Origin: Gnetum montanum
Lineage: Eukaryota; Streptophyta; Gnetopsida; Gnetales; Gnetaceae
NCBI GenBank assembly: GCA_015680685.1
Contig: MNCI01026399.1
Location: 1,048,344-1,112,343, forward strand
Reading direction: 5' to 3'
Length of the DNA: 64,000 nt
Under the pieces are notes generated by a model. The model saw only the letters and a program-made list of their open reading frames with translations, had not been told where the DNA came from and made no database searches. The position numbers and the translations under genes were made by a program. Of the stretch, positions 1 to 12,662 are shown in pieces; position 1 is the first letter of the stretch, and each line of letters starts with the position of its first letter.

Positions 1-766
1 TATCGCGTACCTGATAACGAGGTCTGATATCGGGACCTATTAGACCTGGTATCTTGTACTTGATATTAGGGGTCCGATAATAGGGGTTCGATAACAAGAC
101 CTAACAAACCATGACTCATTAGACATCAATGATGTCATCCATCCTTGGAATAGGAAACCTATACCTAATTTTTATCTTGTTTATTACTCTAGAATCAATG
201 CATATCCTCCATTCATGATTATTCTTCTTTGGCACTAGCATTGTTGAAATTGCATAAGGTGAAATGAATTTCCTCATGAAACCATTTGCAAGTAACACCT
301 CTACTTATCTTTGTAATTTATCCTATTGATTTGGTACCATTTGGTAAGTCCTCTCATTTGGAATGGTAGCACCAGAAATAAAATTGTTGGCAACCATTTG
401 GGACGCGACCGCCAACGAGTGTCCTCGAACAAGATTTAGGTGTTTGCTGGTCTCTGGCAACACCAAGGCCCAGATACCTCCAAATAGACTCAGTAGTTAA
501 TATGAGTATGTGTGTGTGCTGTTGCGGTGTGCGGTTGTGAAATATGAAACGATTGCATTGTGTGTAAACTACAAATGACTTATCTTAAAGAGATTCAGCC
601 AACTTTGCCAAGTACTGTGAGTTGTTGAGAGTTCCTATTTTGTTCAATTGCCTAGTCTACGCAGTCCTTATAATACCTACTTGTAACAAATAAAATTTTG
701 CAAAAACATTTGAGCACAACTCNAATAAGCAATTTCTTCAAGACAATCCCACTATGCTACCAAAAA
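1..766. other. Unclassified sequence
   Basis: No coding region or known repeat is recognised. The first 110 bases contain several GATA/TATC-rich direct and inverted motifs, and the first ten bases match the U3 palindrome region of the element E2 LTRs, so this could be the edge of a related LTR; that is weak. One ambiguous base (N) lies at 723. The rest is AT-rich with a more GC-rich patch at about 390-480. Confidence 0.3.
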
Positions 767-1592
767 TTGTTGCGTAAACTATCACGTACGAGACTCTATT
801 TTGGCTAGATAACGAATGTCAACAATTGCATTCAACAGAACCTTCAAAAGACTTGACAATTTCTGATTGAAATACCACGGAGATTCACTTTAAAGATAAA
901 AAGAAGCTATTCTGGTCCCATCAAAATACCAAAGATTTTCTGAACCTTCTTGACTATTGAATCGTTCAACGGCCTGACTACAAGCATAGGCTCTCTTACA
1001 ATGATCTCAATAGCAATTTTTATACGTTGCACAATAACAAAATTCACTACTAAAATGCTCTTAAAGCTTTCAAACACAAGCACTTCTATGGCAAAATTTT
1101 AATAGAAATTTTCTATCGGGCAACAAGAACAATAAGAGCTATCTAGAAATCCAAAAATTACTTGCCAAGGATGATACTATCTAAACCACTAGCAAAACAA
1201 TTTAAAAAAAATAAAAATAAAACATAACTCACAGGACTATGACAAAGAGGCTGAAATCTTTTCTTTAGCAAGTCATCTTACAAGCAATCTTTCACAATTT
1301 CTTTTACAAATGCTCTTCCCAAGAGCCAAAGTGTGTCTCCAAGTGTAAGCTCCAAGTGCTAGCTAGTAGCCTTCTCAAAGTGTGATGTATCAAGCGTCTT
1401 CTCCCTCCCTTTTTTCACCCCTGAAGCCTTTTTATAAGGTTCATAAGGTAGTTACATTCCAAAACATCCTAGCTAACTTCTCTCCCAAGTAACTTGCCCA
1501 ACAAGTTAGGAAGTATTAACTTAGGAAGTTAGGAAGTTAGGAGAAATATTACAAATATTGCTTTTGTGGATAATGAGAATAAACCCAATAGC
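767..1592 (-). repeat. Possible LTR of an unidentified retrotransposon
   Basis: The stretch begins with TGTTGCG on the plus strand. It contains a minus-strand TATA box and GT-free leader-like sequence, and ends in a run of short repeats (AAGTTAGG, four copies near 1503-1545). Just left of 767 the minus strand reads TTTTTGGTAGCATAGTGGG, which is placed like a primer binding site but was not matched to a particular tRNA. No second copy is in the window, so the right edge is a guess. Confidence 0.25.
1428..1436 (-). promoter_or_regulatory. TATA box candidate
   Basis: The minus strand reads TATAAAAAG followed by GCTTCAGGGG, a good plant TATA context. It lies inside the possible LTR and would drive transcription leftwards. 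Confidence 0.3.
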
Positions 1593-2750
1593 TTTATATA
1601 ATTGTTTAAAATTATAGCTCCAATAGCTTTTCATTTTTATTTGTTTAAAATTTTTAAGAATACTATTGAAGCCCTTAGTAATTTTATGAACAAGGTATAA
1701 TATCTACCTTGGTGTAGAAGTTGATGGTAGCTAGTCTATTTAAATTTATATAAATAATTTATCTGCACTTGCACCCGTATTAAAGTGGCTGAAAATAAAA
1801 ATTTAAATCCCAAACATTAGGTCCGAATGTGAAGGCGCCAGGCCTGGAACTACCAGCAAATATTTTCAAAATATCCCATCCTGCCAAAAATCGTTATCAA
1901 CCACCACTGCGGGAGAAGGCTCTGCCGCTGCATCCAACATCGTTGTGGTGTTCAATTACTGAAGAGCGATGGCAATTGATTTTCATGGAAGAAAGAAAAC
2001 GATGTGCTGAACATATGGTCCTGAACATAGGGTTTCAGTTGCCTGGAATTTGTTTTGTTTTACCCCAAATTTGCTTAGGGCTTCCTGCGTTTTTTTTTGT
2101 TTTTGTGAATCGTCTTCCAAATCACTGCTGTTGATTGCAGAGCTAGGGGCAAACGTATCGTGGATCTACATCCAGCGACCACAGGAACCTTCATCATGCC
2201 ATTATAACCGCCACAACCTCTAGAATCGCCATGGCCTGCAAAACTGGAAATGAAATCGGGGTTTCAACAAAACATGACTCCTTTCTCTGTATATTATGTG
2301 TGGAAGAGGGTTTTGATTTTTTTTAAAATATCCTTGCATTTATGTAAAAGATGTTTCATGCCCCAGGGACTTGGTTATGCCCATCTAGATGGCAGTTTTC
2401 GTGGTGCCCATTTGCACCAGGATGAATGTCGCGCGGCAGACGGTTTTGAACTTTTACTGCAGTGTGATTTTCCAGGAACACCATGATTTTTCTTCGTCTT
2501 CACTTGCAACTGCACCTCCACTGATATTATCTTTACATGTATGGTGTTTGCTCCCCCGCCATTGCCGCGTTCAGCAGGTATACGGTGTCAAGAATCGTTG
2601 GTCCAACTGTAGTCTTCTTTTCCTCCACTCTCATCGCTGTACAATCTTCAAGACGATGGAGGCGCTGCTGATTTTTGTTTTATTTTTTTATTTTTTTGCA
2701 AGGAGGTTCAAACATTATCTTAGGGCCAAAAAATACAATCAAGCTTAACA
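1593..2750. other. Unclassified, GC-richer stretch with short plus-strand ORFs
   Basis: Plus-strand ORFs of 101, 78 and 119 codons (1829-2134, 2250-2486, 2389-2748) overlap here. They show no domain I recognise and are in different frames. Base composition from about 1820 to 2660 is clearly richer in G and C than the neighbours, which could mean a gene or LTR leader remnant. I cannot assign a function and do not call any of the ORFs a gene. Confidence 0.3.
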
Positions 2751-3029
2751 ACAGGGATTTTCAACTTGGGACCTTTCCAAAAAATTTTAGAGCACGTTCT
2801 TCACCAATGCCTTTCACGTAAATAATATAATTCCTTGTTTGCTATAGTACTATCTTCCAATCTCCAATATGGAATAATCTGGCACTTTCATTTTATATCA
2901 AGAAGACTTCAACATCAAATTATTTACCAGTGGATTACTTCTCCAAAAACACTCATGACCCACAACACTAAAGCTGTAAATTTACTTCTAAATTTACAAC
3001 CATAGATTGTTCCAATTTTTAATAAAATA

Positions 3030-3185
3030 TTCCAACTGTTCCATGGAATGGCCAAATGTGCCAACAAAAATCAATTTGATAGTGTACATTTCTCAGCAAT
3101 CCATCTAAATCCCCCTATAACACCTTGGGAAATTTCTCCTTCAAGCTTAGCATACCTGTAGGAAGTTCAACCTGCATAGCATCAA
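3030..3185 (-). pseudogene. Trace of Ty3/gypsy RT N-terminus
   Basis: A short minus-strand translation contains LLRNVHYQIDF, which resembles the conserved LPPxRxIxHxIDL stretch that opens gypsy reverse transcriptase. It lies in the expected order after the protease. The RT catalytic YxDD region is absent to the left, so only this scrap remains. Confidence 0.4.
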
Positions 3186-3389
3186 TGTTCATAATAATTG
3201 TTATCACAACAAAAAAAATAAAAAATTATTTCATCATGTTCCTTAATGTATTCCCTCTCTCCTAGAAGGATTAAAGAAGCATTAAGTAAGCTTTACTTCC
3301 TCACTTATTCAACTATCATGAAAATCAACTCATGAATTTCATTAGATCTAGCTACACTCCACACATTTCTTGCTTCATCAAATTAAGAA

Positions 3390-3690
3390 CCATTGTCAAA
3401 ATCCCAAGGTCTACCAAGAATTACATCCATACAATCTATTGAAAGAACATCAAACTTCACAACATCATGGAAACCTTCAATTTTAAATTTCAAAGTACAT
3501 AGTTCCCTCACCTCTTTGGAAAAATTTGTAGAAAACCAATGCACTTTCTAAGGTATAGGATGAGGATTAGTTCCAAACCTAATCTAGCAATTTTCCTAGA
3601 AGAAATAATGTTTTTTTGAGATCCTTCATCAATCAAAACATGAATCCATTCCCCACTAAGCAAACATCTAGCCCCAATTCAAAACAAAAA
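3390..3690 (-). pseudogene. Retropepsin domain of element F
   Basis: Minus-strand frames give the two hallmarks of a gypsy aspartic protease in order: an active-site region VLIDEGSQKNIIS (family form hLIDSGST) and a C-terminal VILGRPWDFD. Between them lies KIEGFHDVVKFDVLSID, matching the usual flap-to-core stretch. The catalytic triad reads DEG rather than DSG, and frames shift between the halves, so the enzyme is dead. It follows gag directly, as in chromovirus-type polyproteins. Confidence 0.7.
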
Positions 3691-3839
3691 TTTTCTATTA
3701 GGATGATGTCCTCTATTCATATTTTCCATGAATGCACAAGAATTTAATTTAGAAAAATCCTCAATTTTTTAAGCATTAGAATTACCTCTTTGAAGAGCTT
3801 GGCATGATATCTCCTCCATCTCCATGGTTTTCACATCTT

Positions 3840-5005
3840 TATCCTTAGCTACCTAGTAAAGTGGAAATTCACATTGCTTGTGTTCCCATTCTTCACATTT
3901 GAAGCATTGAATTTTGGATGATTTGTAGCCTTGACCCTTGCCTTCTTTGTCTTGGTCCTTCTTGGCCTTGTCCTTCTCATCATCCCTTTTAGTCTTCTTG
4001 TCATGACAGCCATCCTTGTCTTCATATTTGGACTTGAATTCCTTTTCAAATTTGGATCCCTTCTCCTTCTCCTTGGAAGTTTGTTTGCTCCTCTATCTAA
4101 ACCCACTTAATTTCTTTTCAGTCTTGAATGCCAAATCACAAGTCTCATCAAGAGTTTGTGGCTCATAAAAAGATAACTTCTATTAGTACATCATTTTGAG
4201 ACCTCCTAAAAGTATTGAAGCCTAATCATACTCCTTTTAGTTTGCTTTAGCTTGATGGAATAGATCACTAAATTTGATGTATAATTCTTTGACATCCTTC
4301 TCATCTTGCCTTAGAAATTTCAACTTCATGATAGTCTTTTGTCTTTGGTGAGAGTATTTAAATTTTCTTTTCAACTTTTATTTTATTAGAGGCCAATCTC
4401 TAATGGGTTGATCATTTTATCTTTTATAATCTTGTAAGTCATTTTTCCACCAAGTAGATGTCATACCTTCTAATCTAGATTTAATGATAGCTACCCTCAA
4501 ATTATTTGATACTTCTTCTAGCTCAAAGTGCTTCTTAAGTGTCTTCAACCAACTCAAAAAAGCATTGGTTCCATCTATACTATTTAAAGTCTTCAACTCA
4601 ATGTATGAAAATCTAGTAGCATTTCTAAATGCTCTAGTAAACCTTACTCCATCTTTCTCATTAAGGTTTCTTAGAGAAAAAGTAGTTATGACCATTGGAA
4701 CTCTTAGAATTATCATATGAGGAATAGGATTCCCTCTTGTTGTAATTCTTGGCTAATGGGTTCGTACTCTCCCATAGCTAGATTGTCCTTCCTCATCATC
4801 CACTCCATCTCTACCTAGTTATAAAACTTCTTCATCTAAATGTGCATGCTCATCACCTCTACATGTCTAGATATGGTTAGGATTGAAAATTTTTTCCTAC
4901 CATTGCACTGATTTCATCCAACTGAGAAACCATCATCTGGAAGACAAACTTCATGCTTTTCATGTCTCTATTCAAGACTTGAACCTATTTCTTCTTAGGC
5001 ATCAT
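3840..5005 (-). pseudogene. Ty3/gypsy gag of element F
   Basis: The likely start is an ATG at 5002-5000 (MPKKK, then a stop). The central Retrotrans_gag domain is clear in the open stretch 4417-4716, with AFLSWLKTLKKHFELEEV and SRLEGMTSTWWKN, the tryptophan-rich core of capsid. The C-terminal part is lysine- and arginine-rich and ends with a zinc knuckle at about 3862-3905. The knuckle reads CFKCEEWEHKQC, so the last cysteine is two residues early compared with CX2CX4HX4C. Several stops interrupt the gene. Confidence 0.75.
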
Positions 5006-5048
5006 CTAAACTAGAAAAATTCCTTAATCAAATCCAAGCAACAATCAA

Positions 5049-5066
5049 CACAAAGCTTCTCATACT
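5049..5066 (-). other. Decayed primer binding site, initiator tRNA-Met type
   Basis: The minus strand reads TAGTATGAGAAGC just inside the LTR, where a copy matching tRNA-iMet would start TGGTATCAGA. Spacing of a few bases from the LTR edge fits. Confidence 0.45.
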
Positions 5067-5071
5067 AATAA

Positions 5072-6040
5072 TGTTGGAGTGGGTTCACTCTAATGCTAAA
5101 TCATCTTTAAATTCTAAATTTAGATATTATGAAAAGACAATTAATTTTTGCTAGAAATAAGAAAACTAACTATCTTTAATTATTCAAATATAAGATTAAA
5201 ATTAGGTTTCTAAAACTAAGAAATCATAAAAATCTCTCAAAAACACTCAAACTAATGTTGTAGAGCATGAGGCTTTACAACCACACAAAGGTTATTCTTA
5301 ATAAAAGATAGAATCGATAGACAATATCTTCACTAACTAGGATAGAGATTCAAATTATAGAAGTAAATAAAAGACAAGAACACATAGGCCAATCCATACA
5401 TATTAACCCTCAAGCTACATCCACACTTGCACTCCCTCAATATGTTCTATCATGCTTTTGCCAAGCTCTTCTCAACTTAAGAGCTCTCATCAAGACTTCA
5501 CCTTACTCTCTTCATCCATGGTACAAGCATGAAATAACAATATGTTTATTAAGAAAACAAGATTAAAAAAAACCTAAGGAAATATTCCACAAGCTCAACT
5601 TATCATTCCCATGTTGTTTCTATCTTTTTCCACGTTGTCATGGTTATTTTCCAACTTGAAATGGTTAATTCCAAAAGTTTTCTAATCATATGAATCATCT
5701 TTGGTTTCCTCATGATGCCTTCTATTAAAATTTAACTTTCAAGAGAGAAATCTCCTAAGTGTGAGAGACATCTCCTCCATGGAAAAGACACCTCATCTTA
5801 GCAAAAGATGTCTTCTCATCTATAAGATGTCTTCTTAGAGATGTATGCAAACTAGATAAAACGTATCCTCTAAACCTAAAACTTATTTTGTCAAGTTCAA
5901 GACATCTTTTGTGAAGATTAAACTCATAGGAAAGACATCTTCTTATCCTCCAAGACATCTCCATAGAGCCTAAAACCTACAAACACACATATAAAGAAGA
6001 AGAAAGGGATTGAAAGAGGTGTTTCTAAACCAAAACTACA
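5072..6040 (-). repeat. 5' LTR of element F (copy L1)
   Basis: The plus strand begins TGTTGGAG and ends CTACA. A diverged second copy in the same orientation lies at about 7191-8204, and blocks such as CTTTTTGCT...GAGAAAACTA and GAGTCTCTACAACCACACAA recur in both. Between 5740 and 5970 the motif AGATGTCT or AGACATCT recurs at least eight times on either strand. The second copy has a shorter run of the same motif near 7860-7915. No target duplication can be checked because the other LTR is missing. Confidence 0.6.
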
Positions 6041-6610
6041 CTAGTTGGAGGAACTAAGCATCATATTCTAAGACTGTGAGATGATCTTACTTCAAGTTAG
6101 ATAACTTCTTGGCCTTAGTCCTTTTAAATTATTTAAACTTGTATCTTTCCTCTAATCCTTTCATAAAGTCAATTCATTCAACTTTCATGTCTTCCTTATC
6201 TTTTTCCCCCAATAGTTGAATACATCCTTAAGTTAATAGGTAGCCAATTGAGTTTGTTGCACCATGGTATAACCCATAAGTTGGAAGACTTCTTCTATCT
6301 TTATTAGCCACTCTAATGTTACTATAAGATCTTCAACTCCATTAAAAATTAATGGTTTGAAATCTATAAATTATTGCATAAGTACTTGCCTAATAAATCT
6401 TCTATGATCATCAATTGATTTACCGTTATTTTAATCACTACTAGCTGCACTTGATTGGTTCTAACTCCTTAAATAGGTAAAAATCTAATGTACTAGATCA
6501 TATTCTAAGACTTTATTATTATATTATTTAAGGTTTTTTTCCTATTTATCCTATTGAAAACACTTTTTGGTGGCATTACTACATGAAGAATTTGAGAACA
6601 TGTATTAAAC
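6041..6610 (-). pseudogene. Ty3/gypsy gag N-terminal part of element G
   Basis: Minus-strand translation contains FKPLIFNGVEDLI, then LEWLIKIEEVFQLMGY and, lower down, LTVLEYDA. These match successive conserved blocks of gypsy capsid (F-x-G-x2-D-P, W-L-x2-IE-x-F and the V-x-EY block). The frame is broken by stops. The gene starts just left of the primer site at 6614-6627 and is cut at 6041 by the LTR of element F. Confidence 0.65.
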
Positions 6611-6613
6611 CTT

Positions 6614-6627
6614 CAACTTTGATACCA
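6614..6627 (-). other. Primer binding site of element G, tRNA-iMet type
   Basis: The minus strand reads TGGTATCAAAGTTG. The first eight bases match the plant initiator tRNA-Met primer site exactly. It lies three bases inside the LTR edge at 6631. Confidence 0.65.
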
Positions 6628-6641
6628 ACTTATAACACACC

Positions 6642-6661
6642 CTAACCTAGGCTTAGGTTAG
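6642..6661. repeat. Near-perfect 20-bp palindrome
   Basis: CTAACCTAGGCTTAGGTTAG has eight-base arms that pair perfectly around a four-base centre. It lies at the very end of U5 in the candidate LTR of element G, next to the primer site. Confidence 0.6.
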
Positions 6662-7190
6662 AAATGTATTACTTTAAAAATAAAATCACAATATGATAAA
6701 ATCTATAGGATGCCATGACAAATTAACAAGTAAAGTAGTAAGCATCAATGTAAGAGGTGCAAATGGAAAAATAAAAAGAATTAACACATACAACCTAACT
6801 TATTTACTAGACAATAATAATTATTTATCCCTATTACACAATCCAAAAATATGAAATAAATAAAACATGAATATAATGAGTAGAAATTATTTTTTTAATA
6901 ATATTATTTATTTTTTAGGATATGACACCCCTTCCCCCTAAAAATAGCCCAAGCTCCTTCATTAAAACATAGATTAGTAAATAATTGCATTAGGCTTCTA
7001 ACAATAAAAAAAAATTGATAACTAATACTAAGTTAAAATGGTCTAAATTCAAAAACTTAAATTAAATAGAAAAGTAAAGTTGGGCTTGCATCATAGATAG
7101 ATAAGTGCAAAGTACAAATGTGCCAACTAAAGGGCATTGCAAGGTACAAAATACTAGTTGAACATTATAGCTTAGAAAAAGTTATAGAAA

Positions 7191-8204
7191 TTTTTGGAGC
7201 AAGTTCAGTCTAATAATTAAATCACCTTAAACACACTAAATCCAAATATTATGCAAAGATAAAACTTTTTGCTATAAAAAGAGAAAACTAGCTATCTTCA
7301 ATTAAATTATTAGAAGATTACAACAGGGTTCACAAAAACCATAAGCATCCAAAACTTGTCACACTTAATCGATATTACAAAGCATGAGTCTCTACAACCA
7401 CACAATGGCTATTCTCAATGTAAGATACAACCAATAGAAATCTCTCCCACAACTTGGGACTAAGATCTCAACTCACAAGTGAGATATAAGAGAATAGAAC
7501 ATATAGACCAACACACCACAAGTTGATCTTGGAGTTGCAATCATCAATTACACTCACCCAATCTCTCTTACTTAGCTATCCACTCTTGAAGTTTTTTTCC
7601 TCTCACTTTTTGCCATAGATGCACTCTCCGTTCTTTTTCTTCTTCATGGATGGATACATACATATTATAGAGATCCAAAATCCTAGGAATTTTTCTATTG
7701 GCCTTCCTAGATATTTCCCACAAGGATCTAAACTCTTTCAAATGTTTTCCCATCAAAATCACCACATTGGAGCTTTTTTCTCTTCATCTAAAATGTCTCT
7801 AGCTTTGTTGGAACATCTAGTGTAAAAACCTAGCCCTCAAATAATATGTGTACTATTTTTCTAAGATGTCTCATCTAGGCTTGAGATGTCTCAATTTCTA
7901 GTGAGGCGTCTCACCTGCAGGTGCCAAATATAAAAGTGCTCATCTTAATGCTTAGAACCTCTGGATGCTTCCAAAAAAGTCCCCATAGATTCTAGAACCC
8001 TATAGACTCATCAAAATGAGTCCAAAATACCCTAAAACATGCCAAAACATCTGGGAATCATCATCAATAAAAATCAGTACAAGAAGACACACAAAAATAG
8101 GACTCACTCATCTAGGTCTTCTTCAAAAACCAAAGCTACAAAAATACCTTGTAGGACAAGCATAAGGGAATTAGGAGAGGTGTTTCTACACCAATTTTAA
8201 CTTA
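7191..8204 (-). repeat. Solo LTR of the F family (copy L2)
   Basis: This aligns end to end with LTR 5072-6040 in the same orientation, with substitutions and small indels. It starts TTTTTGGAGC where L1 has TGTTGGAGT. A short direct repeat AGAAA flanks it (7186-7190 and 8205-8209), but that sequence is simple and may be chance. No primer site or gag accompanies it. Confidence 0.5.
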
Positions 8205-9832
8205 AGAAAAATACTAGAAATGCATGAAATTTAATCTAAGAATCAGTTTCTTCAACTACTACTTTTCACTAACACTTATTTCATCTAGGAGGTAAATAAC
8301 AAAGGGGAAATTTAGTCTACATGATTAAGTAGGAATAACAAATTACGAATACTTTCTTAAGGGTACTTCGATGACTATACATAAGGGTTGCTACATCTAA
8401 AATATTAGCACTAGAATATGCAAACATTAAATAACTAAAAAAATAATCTCATATGAGATATAACCAAATAGAAATTTCACCATCATTCAAATCCCTAAAA
8501 TATTTTGAAGTTAGAATGAAACTCTTAGTGTCAAAATATTAGAAGTTAAGATGTGTACTCATTATACACAATACCATTTTCCAAAACAAATAGAATATGC
8601 TTGTAAGGCTGATTTGTTATTTTTTAAATATAGTATCAAGGTTAATAAGAATACTACCTTAACTTCTATCTAAGACTAGAGTATCCTTCTTATAAGTATG
8701 TTTAAAGGCCACAACTAGAAGGACTTTAGCATTACAAATAATGAAGGATTATAGAATACCTCAGGGTTTCTTAAAAAATCAATTGGACATTTCTTTCATG
8801 GTAGTTCTAGTTGAACCAAATAAATAATTATTATGAGAATAAGATGTCCTACATATAAGAATCACTAAATAAAAATAGAAAATGTTAGTGTCATAGACAA
8901 ACCAAAACCTAGGGTGATGGGAAAAATTAATCAATTATATATCAAAGATCCAAACTAACTATTATTTAGTTGATAAAACTTAAATGGTAATTTGAAAATA
9001 TAGTGGATCTTAATTAAGAATTTGTTCTACTCTCTCTTCAATTCAATAGGTTAGAACTATGTTTTTAATGTCAAAACTTAGTGTTTGGAGTCCTAATGAC
9101 TAAAAACGCCTTTTCTTCATTTGTTCCTTATGCTAGTATTTATGTATAGTCCATATGAAGCATCTTGACTTACATTATGATCCATAGCCAGGTTATAATG
9201 AAAGTTATGATCATTTTACAATCATTGAAAAGTACAACATGTTCCAAGTTGGCATGACATAAATTTTTTTTCTTTTGAATGTAAGCTGTAAGAGGAGGAA
9301 TCCAATTTGAAAGGTCTAAAATAAAATAGAAACTATAGGTATTTAATTGAGAAATTTGAAAAAAAATTAACTAAATTTAAAATAAATCAAATAGAATAAA
9401 ATCCATAATGACATATCCTCATAATAGTAAAAATACAAATCTAGAGTCAAATTAGAGAAATATGCATAATAGAAATTCATATTATCAAACATGTGCCACA
9501 AATTCATAATGTGCATTTAATTCAATAGATTCAAAATCCAAAAATAAGTATTAGCATAAATTTTCCTATTTGATTAGAAGTGTTGGTACTAGAAATCCTT
9601 GTGTGGCTAAGATCTAAAATCACTTCAATCTTAAGCAAAGACAAGAGATCAATAATCAAATCTAAGCAATATATAAAATGAAAACCTAGAATATAAAGCA
9701 TTTACATATATTTAGAAAGCTATGTAGGCTTAGTTGAAGCTCTTCTAATCTCCAATAGGGTCTCCCTCTCTAGCTCTATCCTCCAAGTATTGGTGAAGAA
9801 AATGGATGATCTCTAATGGAAGGACTACTAAG

Positions 9833-9840
9833 TATTTATA
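9833..9840 (-). promoter_or_regulatory. TATA box of candidate LTR G
   Basis: The minus strand reads TATAAATA, about 640 bases inside the LTR end at 10480. It would start a transcript running left toward the primer site and gag. Confidence 0.4.
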
Positions 9841-10480
9841 CTCAAAAGGGCATTCTAGTGTCTAGCAAGGGAATGATTACTATTGGGTGACTAAAATTCC
9901 AAGAAAATAAATGTAGCCTAGATCTAAAATTAAGATATAAATTCTATTTCTAAAAGTTTATTCCAATTTTTGGTACTTAGGTACTACCTAGTAAGCTATA
10001 TAAAACCAAATCGAAATCTAAGTCATCCAAATATAATCATCTAGAGGGCACTACACTTTACTACTACTTTAGGAAATAAATATACAATATAAGATATAAA
10101 TATCAATTAAATACTAAATAATTATAAGAGCATGTCAAATAGATAATAGCCAAAGCATACCATACGCTTGATGTAAAACCCCATATGCCAATGACCTATT
10201 TAGTACCTAGTACATGTTTACTCAAAACTCCAAGAAAAGGCTAGTGCATATTGGATTAAATTAGAATAATTGAAATATATAATTCAAAATTTTTATAAAA
10301 ATTACTTATAGGGCATATAACTAAACATGTATTAAAGCAAATTAAAAATTAAAAATACAAGCTTGACACAACATGGTACAAGGTACAAACACAAAGCATG
10401 GGCTAGTAAAACAACATATCAAGGGTTCAAACAACAAGTCGTACTAACTAGGGAGGGGTATCTAGAATTGACATGTTACA

Positions 10481-12662
10481 TAAATTAGAATAAATCAATG
10501 GATAGATTAAATTTCATATGATCTAATATTCAAATAAACTCAAATGATTCTAGGATTAAAGATATTCAATGATGAAGAATAACTCAAATTAAACTAATGG
10601 TAAGGTTAAATTTACAAATATTAAATAGGGTTCTAAATCCCAGTAAAATAGATATTCCATGAAAAAGGTATAATAAGTTAAATTCTTATGTTTTGCTTAA
10701 ATATGAAATAAAATATATTTTATGTTTTATAATCACATAAAGCACATATATATAATAATTCTAATAAAATTACCTTTTAACATATGTGAGATCTTTGTTT
10801 TTCCAAAGAGACATCAAGAAATTAGTAAATAACATGAATAATTATTAGATATTAAAGAAGAGATCAAAAGATCAAATATTGCTAAAGCATAATTACAAAA
10901 ATAAATAAGGCTTATCCATAAATATATAAAATAGGATGTCAAGAATTCAAATCTTATTAGAGCATAATTTACATGAAATGAATCTCATAACCAAAATATA
11001 AAGAGAATGAATATTAAATGTAATTAAGTTTTCATGAAATATCAATAAGAGGTTAAGAGTTCAATCATCATCAATGTAGAATTTATTAAAAGAAGATACC
11101 TCATAATTAAATTTTGTGAAAAGTCATGCATAAACTATGCAAGCTATGAAAATAATGTTTAACCATATAATAGCAATATCTAATAGTAACAACCAAGGTA
11201 TAGAAATATAATTTAAACTAGTTTTTATTTATGTTCACTTAAGCCTTGTAGAATCTATTAAATAGAGTGGTTTCAAAATTTCCCTTAATGGATGTTTTTA
11301 AATTATTAACTTAACATTGTGCATTGGAATTGATCCTAGGACATGTGATTTGCAGGTTAAAACTCTTATCACTAAGATAAAATATCTTAATCTAATTAAG
11401 AAATTTTATTATAATTAACATATTATAACATAATCAAGGCAAAAGTTCATGTTTCCAATAATAAAACATAATCTAAATTACTCACTAGGTCAAGGGTCAA
11501 AACCCTACCAAAGCATAACTATACAAATGGAACCACATAGCTAAGATAAAAATGAGCACAAAATAATACTTTAGCCAAAAATATATCAAAATATTAAGAG
11601 ATTAAGTCTTATTAGACCATAAATCATTCAAAGCTAATTTATTCATTTATCATAACATAATTATATCAAAAAGCTATATTAAAGAATAAGCCAACTTATA
11701 AAGGGCTATATCAAATTAGTTTAAGAGTAAGCCAAGCTATATCAAAGGCATACCAAAGTCTTATTAATATATATATATATATAGTAAAGGTATAAAATTC
11801 ATGCTGAGCTATTAATAGTACACATTAAATATTGAAATAAAAAAGTAAATGTAAATACTTTAAAACACAAGGTGTTAGATGATGATGACATCATCCAACC
11901 CATGTGTTCATCCTTAATTTAGTACACATGACAACTTAATTTACAGATTGATATTGAGTGCTAGTGCATGCTACTTTCCCGCGTGTGTTGGTGATAGTGG
12001 GAAGAGGAATGTGATATTATTTTTCTTAGTCTTAGTATTGCAATATTGTTTGATCTTAAACTTGTAATGGATGATTTTCAAATGTATGCATATGCTTGTA
12101 TATTGACATGTTTTACAGGCTTATTGCCCATGCCAAGTGTCTTATTCCAAGGTGATTGCTCATAGGCCAAATGAGAAAGGTGATAAAGGTTTTTTAGTGA
12201 ATGTATATTGCCTCTTAATTACTTTTAGATGTTGATGCTACATAAGTTAAGGCTTGTTGACTTGAATGGTGGTTCTTGATACTTGAATTTTATGATTTGT
12301 AGCTTGTTAAATTTGGACATTATTTCTTTGTATTAGATATTATGGATATTGACTTTCTTTATGAATGTTGCATGGAAGTGTTACTATGTATTTTGGATTA
12401 TTTATGATGGATGTTATGATATGTTTTGGGGTTTTATTTTCTAGCATTTATATTTCTTATTTAATAGTTTATATCATCCATGATAATGGTATTTTGTAGG
12501 TGTGGTTGCTACCATGTCCTGTTAGCATTAGTGTGTCTAGTCTTCTATTTGGTGTTGCTCTTTATATAAGACCTTTCTACCCATGTAAAAGGATAAGCTA
12601 GAAAAACTTATTTGTTTTAGAATAATTAGAATGATTGCATTGTTGATATTGGTGGGATTAGT
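10481..12662. other. AT-rich spacer without recognised genes
   Basis: Both strands are full of stops in every frame. A short TA microsatellite lies at 11767-11783. From about 11,900 the composition shifts to a T-rich, intron-like plus strand. Nothing is assigned. Confidence 0.5.

Larger units (their letters stand above)
3030..6040 (-). mobile_element. Ty3/gypsy remnant F (5' LTR, gag, protease, RT start)
   Basis: Reading right to left on the minus strand there is an LTR (5072-6040), a decayed iMet-type primer site, gag with a degenerate zinc knuckle, a retropepsin and a short trace of the RT start. The rest of pol and the 3' LTR are not visible to the left, so the element is truncated. Its LTR directly abuts the gag remnant of element G at 6041, which suggests that F inserted into G. 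A solo LTR of the same family lies at about 7191-8204. All reading frames contain stops and shifts. Confidence 0.7.
6631..10480 (-). repeat. Candidate 5' LTR of element G, unusually long
   Basis: The plus strand starts TATAACACACCC (a one-step decay of TGTAACA) next to the primer site and ends ATGTTACA at 10480, preceded by a purine-rich GGGAGGGG on the plus strand. Together they give an inverted TGTAACA/TGTTACA terminus. A minus-strand TATA box sits at 9833-9840. The 3.85 kb span includes the solo LTR at 7191-8204 and possibly other insertions. No second copy is in the window, so the far edge rests on the terminus alone. No coding region is seen inside. Confidence 0.4.

Noticed and set aside
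1829-2748. Possible host gene exon
   Set aside because: The short ORFs are in different frames, lack a recognisable domain and no splice pattern could be followed.
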